Source: Lederbergia galactosidilytica (GTDB lineage Bacteria > Bacillota > Bacilli > Bacillales > Bacillaceae_C). Taken from it: 64,000 bases of DNA. This document shows positions 18,867 to 27,744 of the stretch, in pieces. Location of the stretch: NCBI RefSeq assembly GCF_017873565.1, contig NZ_JAGGKH010000001.1, positions 248,001-312,000 of the forward strand, in the 5' to 3' direction. The stretch's first letter is position 1; each line of letters opens with the position of its first letter. The position numbers and the translations under genes are program-made. The notes beneath the pieces were generated by a model, which saw only the letters and a program-made list of their open reading frames with translations, was not told where the DNA came from and searched no databases.

Positions 18867-19109
18867 ATGAATCACTTGCAATATCCTGTTGAATATCATG
18901 ATTACTTTAGTAATGCGGACGATCGATTAATAGGCCGTCCATTTGGATTTGGTAGGCCCTACGGTTTTAGGCCAGGGTTTGGACGACCATTTGGATTTGG
19001 CGCTCCATTTCTTGGAGGCTTTATAGGTGGTTTAGCACTAGGTTCCTTAGCACAGCCATACGCTTATCCTTATTACCCTGTTTATCCATATGGGGGCTAT
19101 TATTGGTAA
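18867..19109 (+). CDS. Small Gly/Phe/Tyr-rich protein, possible spore-coat type
   Basis: An 80-residue protein with a strong ribosome binding site (AGGAGG, 9 bases from ATG). After a polar start it has RPFGFGRPYGFRPGFGRPFG repeats, a short hydrophobic glycine stretch (FLGGFIGGLALGSLA) and a Pro/Tyr-rich tail ending GGYYW. Composition resembles small coat or exosporium-associated proteins of Bacillus, but I do not recognise a named family. A CATACTAT sequence near 18799 fits a sigma-E/K -10 (CATANNNT), though no matching -35 was found. Confidence 0.75.
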   Translation: MNHLQYPVEYHDYFSNADDRLIGRPFGFGRPYGFRPGFGRPFGFGAPFLGGFIGGLALGSLAQPYAYPYYPVYPYGGYYW

Positions 19110-19278
19110 TCACCTGTGAAGATAAGCAAAGATTTCCCGGGAAATGGCAGATTTTGTTGAAGCTTGTAAATTATTCTCCATATAATTTACAATATAGGTG
19201 AAATTACGTTTGGAATAATTTATTTGTGAATGGGTATACCAAGAGGGAAGGAGAATTTCATAAAAAGGAGTGACCTTC

Positions 19279-19398
19279 ATGAAAGGTAAAGCGATTATGG
19301 CTACTGTTGCTCTTGGTGCTGCTTATCTACTCAGAAATGAAAAATCACGCAATAAACTCATGAATCAAGTTAAGAATATGGCTTCAGGTATGAAATAA
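19279..19398 (+). CDS. 39-residue small protein
   Basis: MKGKAIMATVALGAAYLLRN then EKSRNKLMNQVKNMASGMK. ATG at 19279 has AAGGAG eight bases upstream. A short hydrophobic helix is followed by a basic amphipathic segment. Similar tiny proteins are common in Bacillaceae (DUF3918-like in appearance); no function is known. It is followed six bases later by a strong terminator, which supports a real transcription unit. Confidence 0.7.
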   Translation: MKGKAIMATVALGAAYLLRNEKSRNKLMNQVKNMASGMK

Positions 19399-19403
19399 TG
19401 TTT

Positions 19404-19439
19404 AGCATATCCGTCTATTTTTTGTCTGACGGATATGCT
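19404..19439 (+). terminator. Terminator of the 39-residue gene, overlapping the facing gene's end
   Basis: Twelve-base inverted repeat AGCATATCCGTC/GACGGATATGCT with a 12-base loop and an ACATTTTTTG tail on the plus strand. The hairpin contains the last codons and stop of the facing EAL gene, so the two convergent genes share it. Confidence 0.85.
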
Positions 19440-20767
19440 ACATTTTTTGTCTCCTCCCACCAATGACAAACATCTTGGTAACGCATTGGTTTTGAAAAAT
19501 AATACCCTTGTAAGATCGGCGTTCCGATCTGTTGCAAAATTTCACATTGCTCCGCAGTTTCTACTCCTTCACAAACCACTTTCAATTTCAACATATTGGC
19601 AAGATCGATAATGGACTTGGCAATTCTCATGCTTACTTCATTTTGTGTAATATCTTGAATAAATTGTCGATCTATCTTAATTTCTTGAACAGGAAAATGC
19701 TGGAGATAATGAAAAGCTGAGAAGCCAGTACCAAAATCATCAATACTTACCTGAAAACCATATGTTCGTAAGGCTAAAATTCGCTTCTTCGCTACTTCTA
19801 AATCTTCTATCGCTACATCTTCAGTAATTTCAATAATTAATTGCTCAGCTTTTACATCATATTTCTGTAAACATCTTTCCAAAAACGGTTGGAAAGATGG
19901 GGCTAGAAAGTGTCTAGATGAAATATTAATCGAAATAGTTAAGGTATCTTCACCTTGTTTTTTCCAATTCTCTAATTGATTAAATGCTTGTTCGATTACC
20001 CATTCTCCAATTGGAAAAATAAGACCTGTGGATTCGGCCAATTCAAGAAAAGATCCTGGCATTTTCACCCCTTCCTCTGGATGATGCCAGCGTATTAGTC
20101 CTTCCAAACCTATTAACTTTCCAGTAACTGAGTCCACCTGTGGTTGGTAATATAATTCGAACTGTTCTTGCTCAAGCCCTTTTCTTAAACTCATTTCTGT
20201 AAGGAAATTTTCTTTCATTTTCTGCGTCATTTTATTGTTATATTCAATCTTTAGATCACGAATCAATATTTTATTTTCTTGAGTAAGTGCGACTTTTGCT
20301 TTTTCTAGACAATCTTCTACTGTTTTACCATGATCTGGAAAGGTACAAATCCCATAGCTGCAAGTAATATAAATCCCCTGATTATATGCATTAGTTGAAA
20401 GATTTAGAGCTTGAGTCAATTCTTCCATAAACTTATGTATTGGTTGTTTCAAAAGCTTATCTAATAGAAACAAGCTAAAAAAACCATCGTCATTATGACA
20501 TGCCATACCTATTTTACTAACAGTCATTTGCAAGCGCTGTCTCACGATGTTTAGTAATTGTTCTGCTTGGTTAACTCCGAGCACATCTCTCATTTCAATA
20601 AATTGATCTAGTTGAAGATAAATTAAATAGGCCTTTTCATTTCTTTGTAAATCTCTTCCCGTACGGTTAGCTAATCCAAGGAAGTCGACATAAGGATACA
20701 AACCCGTTACATAATTAGCTTTTCCCGTCTTTTCGTTGTGAACGGTTTTGATCTGAGTTAAATCCAT
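19415..20767 (-). CDS. c-di-GMP phosphodiesterase with degenerate GGDEF domain
   Basis: About 450 residues, cytosolic, no sensor or membrane segment. The N-terminal GGDEF-type domain (about 20-175) has CHNDDGFF where GGDEF should be, so it cannot make c-di-GMP. The C-terminal EAL domain (about 195-440) is complete: LEGLIRW (the EAL position), NISSRHF, EITE, DDFGTGFSAFHYL, KIDRQFI and CEGVE metal and catalytic residues. It should hydrolyse c-di-GMP to pGpG, favouring motility. Start ATG at 20767 was chosen because AAGGA lies ten bases upstream; a GTG nine bases earlier is too close to it. Confidence 0.92.
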   Translation of the reverse strand: MDLTQIKTVHNEKTGKANYVTGLYPYVDFLGLANRTGRDLQRNEKAYLIYLQLDQFIEMRDVLGVNQAEQLLNIVRQRLQMTVSKIGMACHNDDGFFSLFLLDKLLKQPIHKFMEELTQALNLSTNAYNQGIYITCSYGICTFPDHGKTVEDCLEKAKVALTQENKILIRDLKIEYNNKMTQKMKENFLTEMSLRKGLEQEQFELYYQPQVDSVTGKLIGLEGLIRWHHPEEGVKMPGSFLELAESTGLIFPIGEWVIEQAFNQLENWKKQGEDTLTISINISSRHFLAPSFQPFLERCLQKYDVKAEQLIIEITEDVAIEDLEVAKKRILALRTYGFQVSIDDFGTGFSAFHYLQHFPVQEIKIDRQFIQDITQNEVSMRIAKSIIDLANMLKLKVVCEGVETAEQCEILQQIGTPILQGYYFSKPMRYQDVCHWWEETKNVAYPSDKK

Positions 20768-20928
20768 ATAAAACACATCCTTATTCAGTACTTCCTACCT
20801 TATATCGGTAAAATTTCGACAAATTTTACCTAGTTTCTAGAGAATTTTAGAAAACGCTCACTTCTTTACTGTTACTCGATGAATGATGTGCTATACTAAA
20901 CATGAAATATAGCAAAGGAGTTGAGCTT

Positions 20929-21915
20929 TTGGAGAAATTACGATGGGGAATTTTGGGAACAGCCAGTATCGGCAAACGTTCAGTTATTCCTGGAATTCAA
21001 GAATCGACAAGCAATGAAGTAGTCGCTGTCGCTAGTCGGTCAATGGAAAAAGCAAGTGATTTTGCTAAAGAGGTTGGAATTCCACATGCTTATGGAAGCT
21101 ATGAAGAGTTATTAGCGGACCCTGAAATTGATGCCGTTTACATCCCACTCCCAAATCATTTACATAAACCTTGGACCATCAAAGCTGCGCAAGCTGGCAA
21201 ACATATCTTATGTGAAAAACCAATTGCTCTTAATGCTGATGAAGCTAAGGAAATGGTTACTGTTTGTAAAGAGGAAAATGTTTTATTAGCTGAGGCCTAT
21301 ATGTATCGGCATCAGCCTCGCTATGAGGATATCAAAAGTCGTATCCAGGCGGGGGAAATTGGCGATATCCGCGGTATTCATGGTGTCTTTACTTTTAACA
21401 ATGCAACAGATTTTGAAAACATCCGTTATACGAAAGAATGGGGTGGCGGTTCAATCTATGATGTTGGCTGTTACCCAATTAGTGCCGCGCGGTTATTATT
21501 AGATGAAGAACCACTTGCTGTCACAACCCAAGCTTTTTTCTCGCAGAAACATGGTGGAGTCGATATGATGGCCTCAGGTTTAATGGAGTTCTCCAATGGA
21601 GTGGCTTTAACTTTTGATTGTTCTATGTGGGCTTCTGGTCGCAATGAGCTTGAAATTTTAGGCTCTGATGGCCGAATCATTTTGAAAAACGCCTTTCTTG
21701 GAGATCAAACGTATCAAATTGTAAAAGGCGATAAAATCGAAACGATTCAACAAGAAAACAAAAACCCTTATGCTTTACAAGCAGATGACTTTGCTGCTTC
21801 TGTCTTGAATGGAAAACCATTAAAATTTTCGTATGAAAACCTTATCGCTGGAATAAAATCTGTTAAGGCAGCACTAGATTCCGCTGAAAAAAATGAAAGA
21901 ATTATTTTGTCATAG
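20929..21915 (+). CDS. Gfo/Idh/MocA family NAD(P)-dependent oxidoreductase
   Basis: About 328 residues. Rossmann motif WGILGTASIGKRSVIPGI, then the sugar-dehydrogenase CEKPIALN motif and GGGSIYDVGCYPISAARLL. The start is taken as TTG at 20929 because AAAGGAG lies eight bases upstream; the in-frame ATG at 20902 has no ribosome binding site. Substrate is unknown, probably a sugar, polyol or dihydrodiol. It is 16 bases from an aldo/keto reductase gene, so the two probably act on the same sugar-like compound. Confidence 0.9.
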   Translation: MEKLRWGILGTASIGKRSVIPGIQESTSNEVVAVASRSMEKASDFAKEVGIPHAYGSYEELLADPEIDAVYIPLPNHLHKPWTIKAAQAGKHILCEKPIALNADEAKEMVTVCKEENVLLAEAYMYRHQPRYEDIKSRIQAGEIGDIRGIHGVFTFNNATDFENIRYTKEWGGGSIYDVGCYPISAARLLLDEEPLAVTTQAFFSQKHGGVDMMASGLMEFSNGVALTFDCSMWASGRNELEILGSDGRIILKNAFLGDQTYQIVKGDKIETIQQENKNPYALQADDFAASVLNGKPLKFSYENLIAGIKSVKAALDSAEKNERIILS

Positions 21916-21931
21916 AAAGGAAGACAGCTTT

Positions 21932-22861
21932 ATGAAAAACATTCGTGTCAATGGGATAGACAAAGAGATATCCAGTCTAGTAATGGGATCAGACTATTTC
22001 GCTCCAGAAAAAATGGAACAAGTAACTGAAGTTTTAAATGACTATCTTGAAATCGGTGGCAATACAATTGATACCGCTTTTATCTATGCTGGTGGGAAAA
22101 GTGAAGAAGCGATTGGTATTTGGATGGAAGAAAATAAGCGTCGCGATGATGTGATCATTTTAACTAAAGGTGGCCACCCCAATGCGAAAGGACCACAAAT
22201 CAATAAACAAGCGATTGATAATGAATTAAAGATTAGTTTAGAGAGATTGCGTACTGATTATGTAGAATTATACGCTCTCCATCGTGATGATCCCAACGTA
22301 CCTGTTGGTGAAATTTTAGAAATTCTTAATGCTCACGTAGAAGCAGGACGTATTGGGGCATTCGGTGGATCGAACTGGTCTTTTGAGCGTCTTCAAGAAG
22401 CAAATGATTATGCTGAAAAACATGGATTAGTTGGCTTTAGCTTTAGCAGTCCTAACCTCAGCCTAGCTAAAGCACAGGAACCTTATTGGGCTGGCTGTGT
22501 TTCAGTAGATGATCAAATTATGTCATGGCATGAAAATAGTCATATGCCACTATTTTCATGGTCATCACAAGCACGTGGATTTTTCACTGGACGTTTTACA
22601 CCAGAAGACCGTTCAAATGAAGATTTAGTTCGTGTTTTCTATAACGATGAAAACTGGGAGCGTTATCGCCGTGCTGAACAGCTAGCAAAAGAAAAGGGAG
22701 TTGAAACGATTCAAATTAGCCTTGCTTATGTATTGAATCAAGGATTCCCAACAGCCGCTATTATTGGACCACAAAACAAACAAGAAATGGTTTCTTGTCG
22801 TCAAGCTGCCGATATCCGTCTTACAAAGGATGAAATTGAGTGGCTTGACTTGAGAAAATAA
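21932..22861 (+). CDS. Aldo/keto reductase
   Basis: About 309 residues with the TIM-barrel fold. ATG at 21932 follows AAAGGAAG. Catalytic Asp/Tyr region IDTAFIYAGGKSEEAIG, Lys in ILTKGGHP, His in YALHRDDP and the C-terminal cofactor loop AAIIGPQNKQEM are visible. It resembles general NADPH-dependent reductases whose substrates are not known. It forms a two-gene unit with the upstream oxidoreductase, ended by the hairpin at 22910. Confidence 0.9.
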   Translation: MKNIRVNGIDKEISSLVMGSDYFAPEKMEQVTEVLNDYLEIGGNTIDTAFIYAGGKSEEAIGIWMEENKRRDDVIILTKGGHPNAKGPQINKQAIDNELKISLERLRTDYVELYALHRDDPNVPVGEILEILNAHVEAGRIGAFGGSNWSFERLQEANDYAEKHGLVGFSFSSPNLSLAKAQEPYWAGCVSVDDQIMSWHENSHMPLFSWSSQARGFFTGRFTPEDRSNEDLVRVFYNDENWERYRRAEQLAKEKGVETIQISLAYVLNQGFPTAAIIGPQNKQEMVSCRQAADIRLTKDEIEWLDLRK

Positions 22862-22909
22862 TAATTAAATTTGAGTTTCAATAGACCAACGTGTTATCCG
22901 TCTCAAAAG

Positions 22910-22953
22910 AAAGAAGCTAATGACCTACTAGGAAAGAGGAAATTAGCTTCTTT
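22910..22953. terminator. Bidirectional terminator between convergent genes
   Basis: Stem AAAGAAGCTAAT/ATTAGCTTCTTT with a loop of about 20 bases and a T-run on both strands. It serves the aldo/keto reductase and the facing secreted-protein gene. Confidence 0.85.
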
Positions 22954-22971
22954 TTAATGAAATTGATTTGG

Positions 22972-23742
22972 TTAACGCTTTTTTCTCGTCTCCGACTTTT
23001 CAGTTCCTTTCCATTCAATATGAACGGGTTGCCATTCTCCATTTTCGTAATACCACTCTGTTTCAACAATCCCAAGTTGATCCGCATGGTAGGCTCCACT
23101 AATCTGTCGATAGCCTTTAAGCCCGTAACCATCTTTCCCCTCTATTTTGATTACTTCGAAAAAAGCAATCGGATCAATCATTAATTCTGTTGGTTCATTT
23201 AGCTGACCATTTTTTTGATATAAACCAATCGAAATATAATCCTTCCTTCTGTTCCATAAATCCAGTATTATCGGCTTCTCTAATCCTGGAATTTCGATAA
23301 CAGCGACAAAATCTTGATCAAACTGGCCTTGGATTGCTAATGGAGTTGGAAGAGGAATTTCTTTTATCTCTCCTCCCTTTGCCGTGTGCAAAGCATAATT
23401 ATAAAGCCCTCCACTTCCTCCTGTCGCACTGGAATATAATATATCTTTCACACCATCATGATTGAGATCCGCAAAATCTAACTTTGGCTCGTAACCACCT
23501 TCATAATCAATTTTGAGTTTCTTCCCTTCGGAAGTGGTAATTTCTGCCCAGACCTTTTCATAATAAGGCGAATCTCCTTTAAACGGAAGGCCATAAACCA
23601 TGATTTCATCCAGTTTTCCATCTCCTGTTACATCATACTTATATTCTAAGATGGCCTTGGATTGCTCGGCTGCACTAGTCGTGAAGGAAAAAGTAAAGAG
23701 ACCGACAAACATTACAAGAACACATACCAATTGCTTTTTCAA
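22972..23742 (-). CDS. Secreted VCBS/FG-GAP-like protein
   Basis: About 256 residues. The start is TTG at 23742 with GGAGGG six bases upstream. Signal peptide (KKQLVCVLVMFVGLFTFSF..SAA) then two Asp-rich calcium-binding-like loops, DVTGDGKLDE and DLNHDGVKDI, typical of VCBS/FG-GAP blades. A GGSGGLYNY loop lies between beta-rich regions. Secreted proteins of this type occur in many Bacillus; the role is unknown. It lies after the sugar-importer cluster but is separated from it by a terminator. Confidence 0.8.
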   Translation of the reverse strand: MKKQLVCVLVMFVGLFTFSFTTSAAEQSKAILEYKYDVTGDGKLDEIMVYGLPFKGDSPYYEKVWAEITTSEGKKLKIDYEGGYEPKLDFADLNHDGVKDILYSSATGGSGGLYNYALHTAKGGEIKEIPLPTPLAIQGQFDQDFVAVIEIPGLEKPIILDLWNRRKDYISIGLYQKNGQLNEPTELMIDPIAFFEVIKIEGKDGYGLKGYRQISGAYHADQLGIVETEWYYENGEWQPVHIEWKGTEKSETRKKR

Positions 23743-23929
23743 AAAAATCCCTCCAATCAATGGGTCCTATTAATAGATTTCCCTAATTAGAAAGATTTAT
23801 GAAGAGCAACACGACCAGTATGCAACCAAGTTTTGATTACATACATTTATTAAGGATTGGACAAAAAGCAAACTTTCGGACTCTTGAATGATTGCAAAAC
23901 TGGCTCCATTCGGAAGGCCAGACAAACTA

Positions 23930-23957
23930 AAAGGGATCCGACAAAACGGACCCCTTA
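23930..23957 (-). terminator. Terminator of the CUT1 importer operon
   Basis: AAGGG-ATCCG/CGGA-CCCCTT stem just after the binding-protein stop codon, with TTAGTTTG after it on the minus strand. Confidence 0.65.
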
Positions 23958-23970
23958 CCCATTTTTTATC

Positions 23971-25653
23971 CTAGTTACTCCATAACTCAACTGTATCTTG
24001 AATGATTTTGGTGAATTCCTCTTCCGCTTCTTCTACTCCTGCTTTTTCTAGGTCTTTCATAAATGTCTCCCAAATAGTATCAAAATCATCTGGATTCGCA
24101 AGAATGGCTTCTGGAATTCGTTTAAATGTTACATCTAACATTCTTTGATTTTTCACTTCAAGATCAGAACCACCAGGGATTGGAATATTATATGCTGCTC
24201 CCCATGGTTTTTCATCAAATTCATCCATTTGTGGATATAAATCTTTCCATAATTCTACACCATACGCTTTCAGTACTTCTTTTTCGACATCTGTTTGATT
24301 TTTGATTTGTTGTTCACGTGTAGCTACTGTATATGTTTGGCCTGTTGAGTCTAAAACACCATCCCCATAACGAGGTGCAAGTCCCGCAAAATTATAGCCA
24401 ATTCCTGTTTCCTTGGCAAAGTTTTTATTATTATTGCGATATTCCCATACATCCTCTGGAATCACTCGTTTTCCATCGACAATTTCATAATGCTCTCCTT
24501 CAAGACCCCAGTTCAACATAATTTGGGTTTCTTCTGAAACTAAATAATCGATGAATTTAATGGCACGAACTGGATCTTCACAATCAACGGAAATACCGAT
24601 TCCCCAACCTGCTTGGAATCCTGGACTTTGGTATACATGGGATTGATATTCTTCACTCAAGGTAATTGGATACATGCCATACATTCTATCTAATTTTCCC
24701 TCATCACGTAGAGCATTTTGAGCTTGCCCAACCATATAGTCTGGAGCAATAGTAGCTAATGCACGACCTGTGGATAGTTTAGATAAAAATTGATCATCCT
24801 TTTGGACAAAAGATTCTGGATCTAGTAGGCCTTCAGCATTCATATGGTTATACCAACGGAATACTTCCTTTTCAATTGGACGACGATAATGAAGGGTTGC
24901 TTCATAAGTATCAGGATCTATATAATACTCCCCATCATCTCCAGCACCTGTCATCATAAAGCCACTGTTAAGAGTTGATGCTTGAAAACGCCAACCATCT
25001 GATTGTAAGGTTAATGGAATGGTTGGTTGTCCATCAATCTCAGGATGTTTTTTGGAATATTCGCGAAGCACATTTTCTAAATCTTCAAGTGTTTTTAATT
25101 CAGGATAACCTAATTCTTTTACAACTGCATGTTGAACAAGTGCTCCATAGCCTGGATACATTGCTTGGTTATCAACCGCAGCGTTCGGAATAATATAAAT
25201 CGATGAATCATCCTTACTCCATTTTAATCGATTCATATTATCGCCAATCATTTTCTTCAAGTTTGGTGCATGTTCTTCAATAAGTTCAGTAAGATCTATC
25301 AATGCACCTGCATCTACTAATGTTCCAGCCTCACCCTTTGGTAGAATCATATCTGGGTATTCTCCGCTTGCTGCCATAAGTGCAATTTTTTGTTGCCCAC
25401 CATCAATATCAAATTCTGGTTTCAATGTTACGCCAGTATCTTCTTTTATCTTTTGACCAACTGGGCTTTCCATCTTTTCCCAATCCGCATTTGCATCAGA
25501 GCCAAACAGCGTTAAGGTAATTGGTGCATCCTCATCTCCTGATGATGAATTGGACTTTTTTGAAGTTCCTTGCTCTGAATTAGAACATGCTGCTATAAAG
25601 AACATGAAACTGACAATAAATAACAAACTAAAAGTCTTCTTAAAAGAACTCAT
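23971..25653 (-). CDS. Sugar ABC transporter substrate-binding lipoprotein (LplA/YtcQ-like)
   Basis: A 560-residue lipoprotein, longer than ordinary CUT1 binding proteins and in the range of the LplA group. Lipobox FIAAC (Cys about residue 23) is followed by an S/G/D-rich linker, then a solute-binding fold from TLTLFGSDANADW. It should capture an oligosaccharide outside the membrane and pass it to the two permeases encoded just upstream. No ATPase gene is nearby; such systems in Bacillus use a shared MsmX-type ATPase. The substrate cannot be told from the sequence. Confidence 0.93.
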   Translation of the reverse strand: MSSFKKTFSLLFIVSFMFFIAACSNSEQGTSKKSNSSSGDEDAPITLTLFGSDANADWEKMESPVGQKIKEDTGVTLKPEFDIDGGQQKIALMAASGEYPDMILPKGEAGTLVDAGALIDLTELIEEHAPNLKKMIGDNMNRLKWSKDDSSIYIIPNAAVDNQAMYPGYGALVQHAVVKELGYPELKTLEDLENVLREYSKKHPEIDGQPTIPLTLQSDGWRFQASTLNSGFMMTGAGDDGEYYIDPDTYEATLHYRRPIEKEVFRWYNHMNAEGLLDPESFVQKDDQFLSKLSTGRALATIAPDYMVGQAQNALRDEGKLDRMYGMYPITLSEEYQSHVYQSPGFQAGWGIGISVDCEDPVRAIKFIDYLVSEETQIMLNWGLEGEHYEIVDGKRVIPEDVWEYRNNNKNFAKETGIGYNFAGLAPRYGDGVLDSTGQTYTVATREQQIKNQTDVEKEVLKAYGVELWKDLYPQMDEFDEKPWGAAYNIPIPGGSDLEVKNQRMLDVTFKRIPEAILANPDDFDTIWETFMKDLEKAGVEEAEEEFTKIIQDTVELWSN

Positions 25654-25714
25654 CCCTTTTTTCCTCCCCTTTTATATATTGTATCAACAGATAAATCTGT
25701 TTTTACCTCATTCA

Positions 25715-26629
25715 TTACTGCTTAACAGCTCCTAAAGTCATCCCTTGAATAAAGTATTTTTGTAAAAATGGATAGACTAAAACAATCGGCACAACGGTCA
25801 CCATCGTGATCGCCATTTTGATTGAATCTGGTGACACCATTTGCGACTGTTGGGCCGCATTCGGGCGCATTTGATTAGCGTTCGCATTTCCACTCATAGT
25901 TGTATTTTCAAGAATTTTCATCAATTCATATTGTAGAGTCGTTAAATTTTCATTCATACTGTTATATAAATACGTATCAAACCAACTATTCCATTGTCCA
26001 ACCGCAACAAATAATGCAATTGTCGCTAAAACAGGTTTACATAAAGGTAAAATAATTCGGTAGAAAATTGTAAAGTCATTAGCGCCATCCATTTTCGCCG
26101 ATTCCTGTAAGGAAAACGGCAATCCATCCATAAAGGAACGAATAATAATAATATTGAAAGCACTTACTAATCCTGGCAAGATATACACCCAAAAGGTGTT
26201 CATAAGGTGCAAGTCACGGATTAACATATAGCCAGGAATTAAACCACCGGAAAAATACATTGTTAAAACGATTACAGTTGAAACAAATCGACGTCCCTGA
26301 AAATCAGTGCGACTTAATGTAAAAGCCACCATTGCTTGAATAAAAACACCAAACAGGGTTCCCACAACTGTACGGAGCACTGAATTTCCAAAACCAGTTA
26401 CTAAATTTTCGTACTTAGCAATTTCTAGGTAATTATTGAACGTAAATTCTCGTGGCCATATATAAATTCCACCTCGAATCGTGTCAGTTGATTCATTTAA
26501 TGAAATAGCTAACACATTTAAGAAGGGATATAGCGTGACGATCATTAAAATAATTAGAAATAAATAGTTGAAAATATCGAATATATAATCTTTATAAGTT
26601 GATTTATTTAACACTCTTTTCGTCGCCAT
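25715..26629 (-). CDS. Sugar ABC permease (LplC/YtcP-like)
   Basis: A 304-residue permease with six membrane spans. The EAA loop is ESAKMDGANDFTIFYRIILP, and the C-terminus QKYFIQGMTLGAVKQ is characteristic of the LplC/YtcP group. ATG at 26629 with GGGGA upstream. It lies 12 bases from the partner permease and 61 bases before the binding protein. Confidence 0.95.
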   Translation of the reverse strand: MATKRVLNKSTYKDYIFDIFNYLFLIILMIVTLYPFLNVLAISLNESTDTIRGGIYIWPREFTFNNYLEIAKYENLVTGFGNSVLRTVVGTLFGVFIQAMVAFTLSRTDFQGRRFVSTVIVLTMYFSGGLIPGYMLIRDLHLMNTFWVYILPGLVSAFNIIIIRSFMDGLPFSLQESAKMDGANDFTIFYRIILPLCKPVLATIALFVAVGQWNSWFDTYLYNSMNENLTTLQYELMKILENTTMSGNANANQMRPNAAQQSQMVSPDSIKMAITMVTVVPIVLVYPFLQKYFIQGMTLGAVKQ

Positions 26630-26641
26630 GATTTCCCCTCC

Positions 26642-27604
26642 CTACATGACACTTTGATTGGAGTATCGCTTAAAGATCCCGTTCGCAAGGAATAAAAGGA
26701 AAATACTTACAACCGAGTTAAAAATGCCAATCGCTGTACCATAAGAAAATTGCCCTAATCCAATCCCATAATTCAGTGCATACAACTCCAACACTTCGGA
26801 ATAATCCACAACGAGCGAATTTCCTAACAGCATTTGTTTCTCAAAACCAATACTCACTAAATGTCCTATATTCAAAATCAAAACTACTAAGATGGTAGGT
26901 CGAATTCCTGGTAAAGTAATATGCCACATTTGCCTTAATCTACTTGCTCCATCGACTTTTGCCGCTTCATATAGTTGAGAATCTAGGCCGGCAATTGCCG
27001 CCAAAAAGATAATGGCATTCCAACCCATTTCTTTCCATAAATCGGCCGCCGTAACAATCCCCCAAAACCAAGTCCCTTCTGCCATAAATTGGAAGGGTTT
27101 ATCAATAAAGCCAAAATTTAAAAGCAAGTCATTGACAATCCCACCATCAGTAGAAAGCATTTTTGTTACAATTCCGGCTACAACGACCCATGAAACAAAA
27201 TGCGGTAAATACGTAATTGTTTGCACTGTTCGCTTAAATAAACTATGACGAACTTCATTCAATAGCACCGCAAAAATGATGGGAACAACAAAACCGATCG
27301 TCAAACCTAGCAAACTCATAGCTAATGTATTTCTTAATGCTAAATAAAACCTTTCATCACTTAATAGCGCAATAAAATGTTTCAATCCAACCCATTCTTG
27401 TTCGGAAAAAGCACGGCCAGGTCGAAAGTTTTGAAAAGCCATTGTCCATCCCCAAACAGGCAGATAATTAAAAACAAATACCCATAAGACAAAGGGAAGT
27501 GACATCAGATATAATATTTTTTGTGAGAAAAACCTCTTCCAGAAATGGCGGTTTTTTTCTTTTTTATTCACCTTTGAATACGCTTTCCCTTTTACCGTTT
27601 CCAT
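26642..27604 (-). CDS. Sugar ABC permease (LplB/YteP-like)
   Basis: A 320-residue permease. A basic N-terminal tail precedes LPFVLWVFVFNYLPVWGWTMAF, the usual first span of this group, and the EAA loop reads YEAAKVDGASRLRQMWHITL. ATG at 27604 with GGAGG upstream. First gene of the three-gene importer; it is separated from the response regulator by 134 bases that must hold the regulated promoter. Confidence 0.95.
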   Translation of the reverse strand: METVKGKAYSKVNKKEKNRHFWKRFFSQKILYLMSLPFVLWVFVFNYLPVWGWTMAFQNFRPGRAFSEQEWVGLKHFIALLSDERFYLALRNTLAMSLLGLTIGFVVPIIFAVLLNEVRHSLFKRTVQTITYLPHFVSWVVVAGIVTKMLSTDGGIVNDLLLNFGFIDKPFQFMAEGTWFWGIVTAADLWKEMGWNAIIFLAAIAGLDSQLYEAAKVDGASRLRQMWHITLPGIRPTILVVLILNIGHLVSIGFEKQMLLGNSLVVDYSEVLELYALNYGIGLGQFSYGTAIGIFNSVVSIFLLFLANGIFKRYSNQSVM

Positions 27605-27717
27605 TTGAACCCCCTCCTAATCGGTAACTTTATTTTACCTTTTTTATAAAGCTAAAAGTACCGTCATAATTAAAGTAAAAATCATATAAAAATGTCAGAT
27701 CCTAATCTTGGGATAAA

Positions 27718-27744
27718 AAAATAATCATCCGCAGATGATTATTT
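27718..27744 (-). terminator. Terminator of the sensor/regulator pair
   Basis: AAATAATCATC/GATGATTATTT stem with a four-base loop, overlapping the stop codon of the response regulator gene, followed by TTTTATCCC on the minus strand. Confidence 0.75.
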
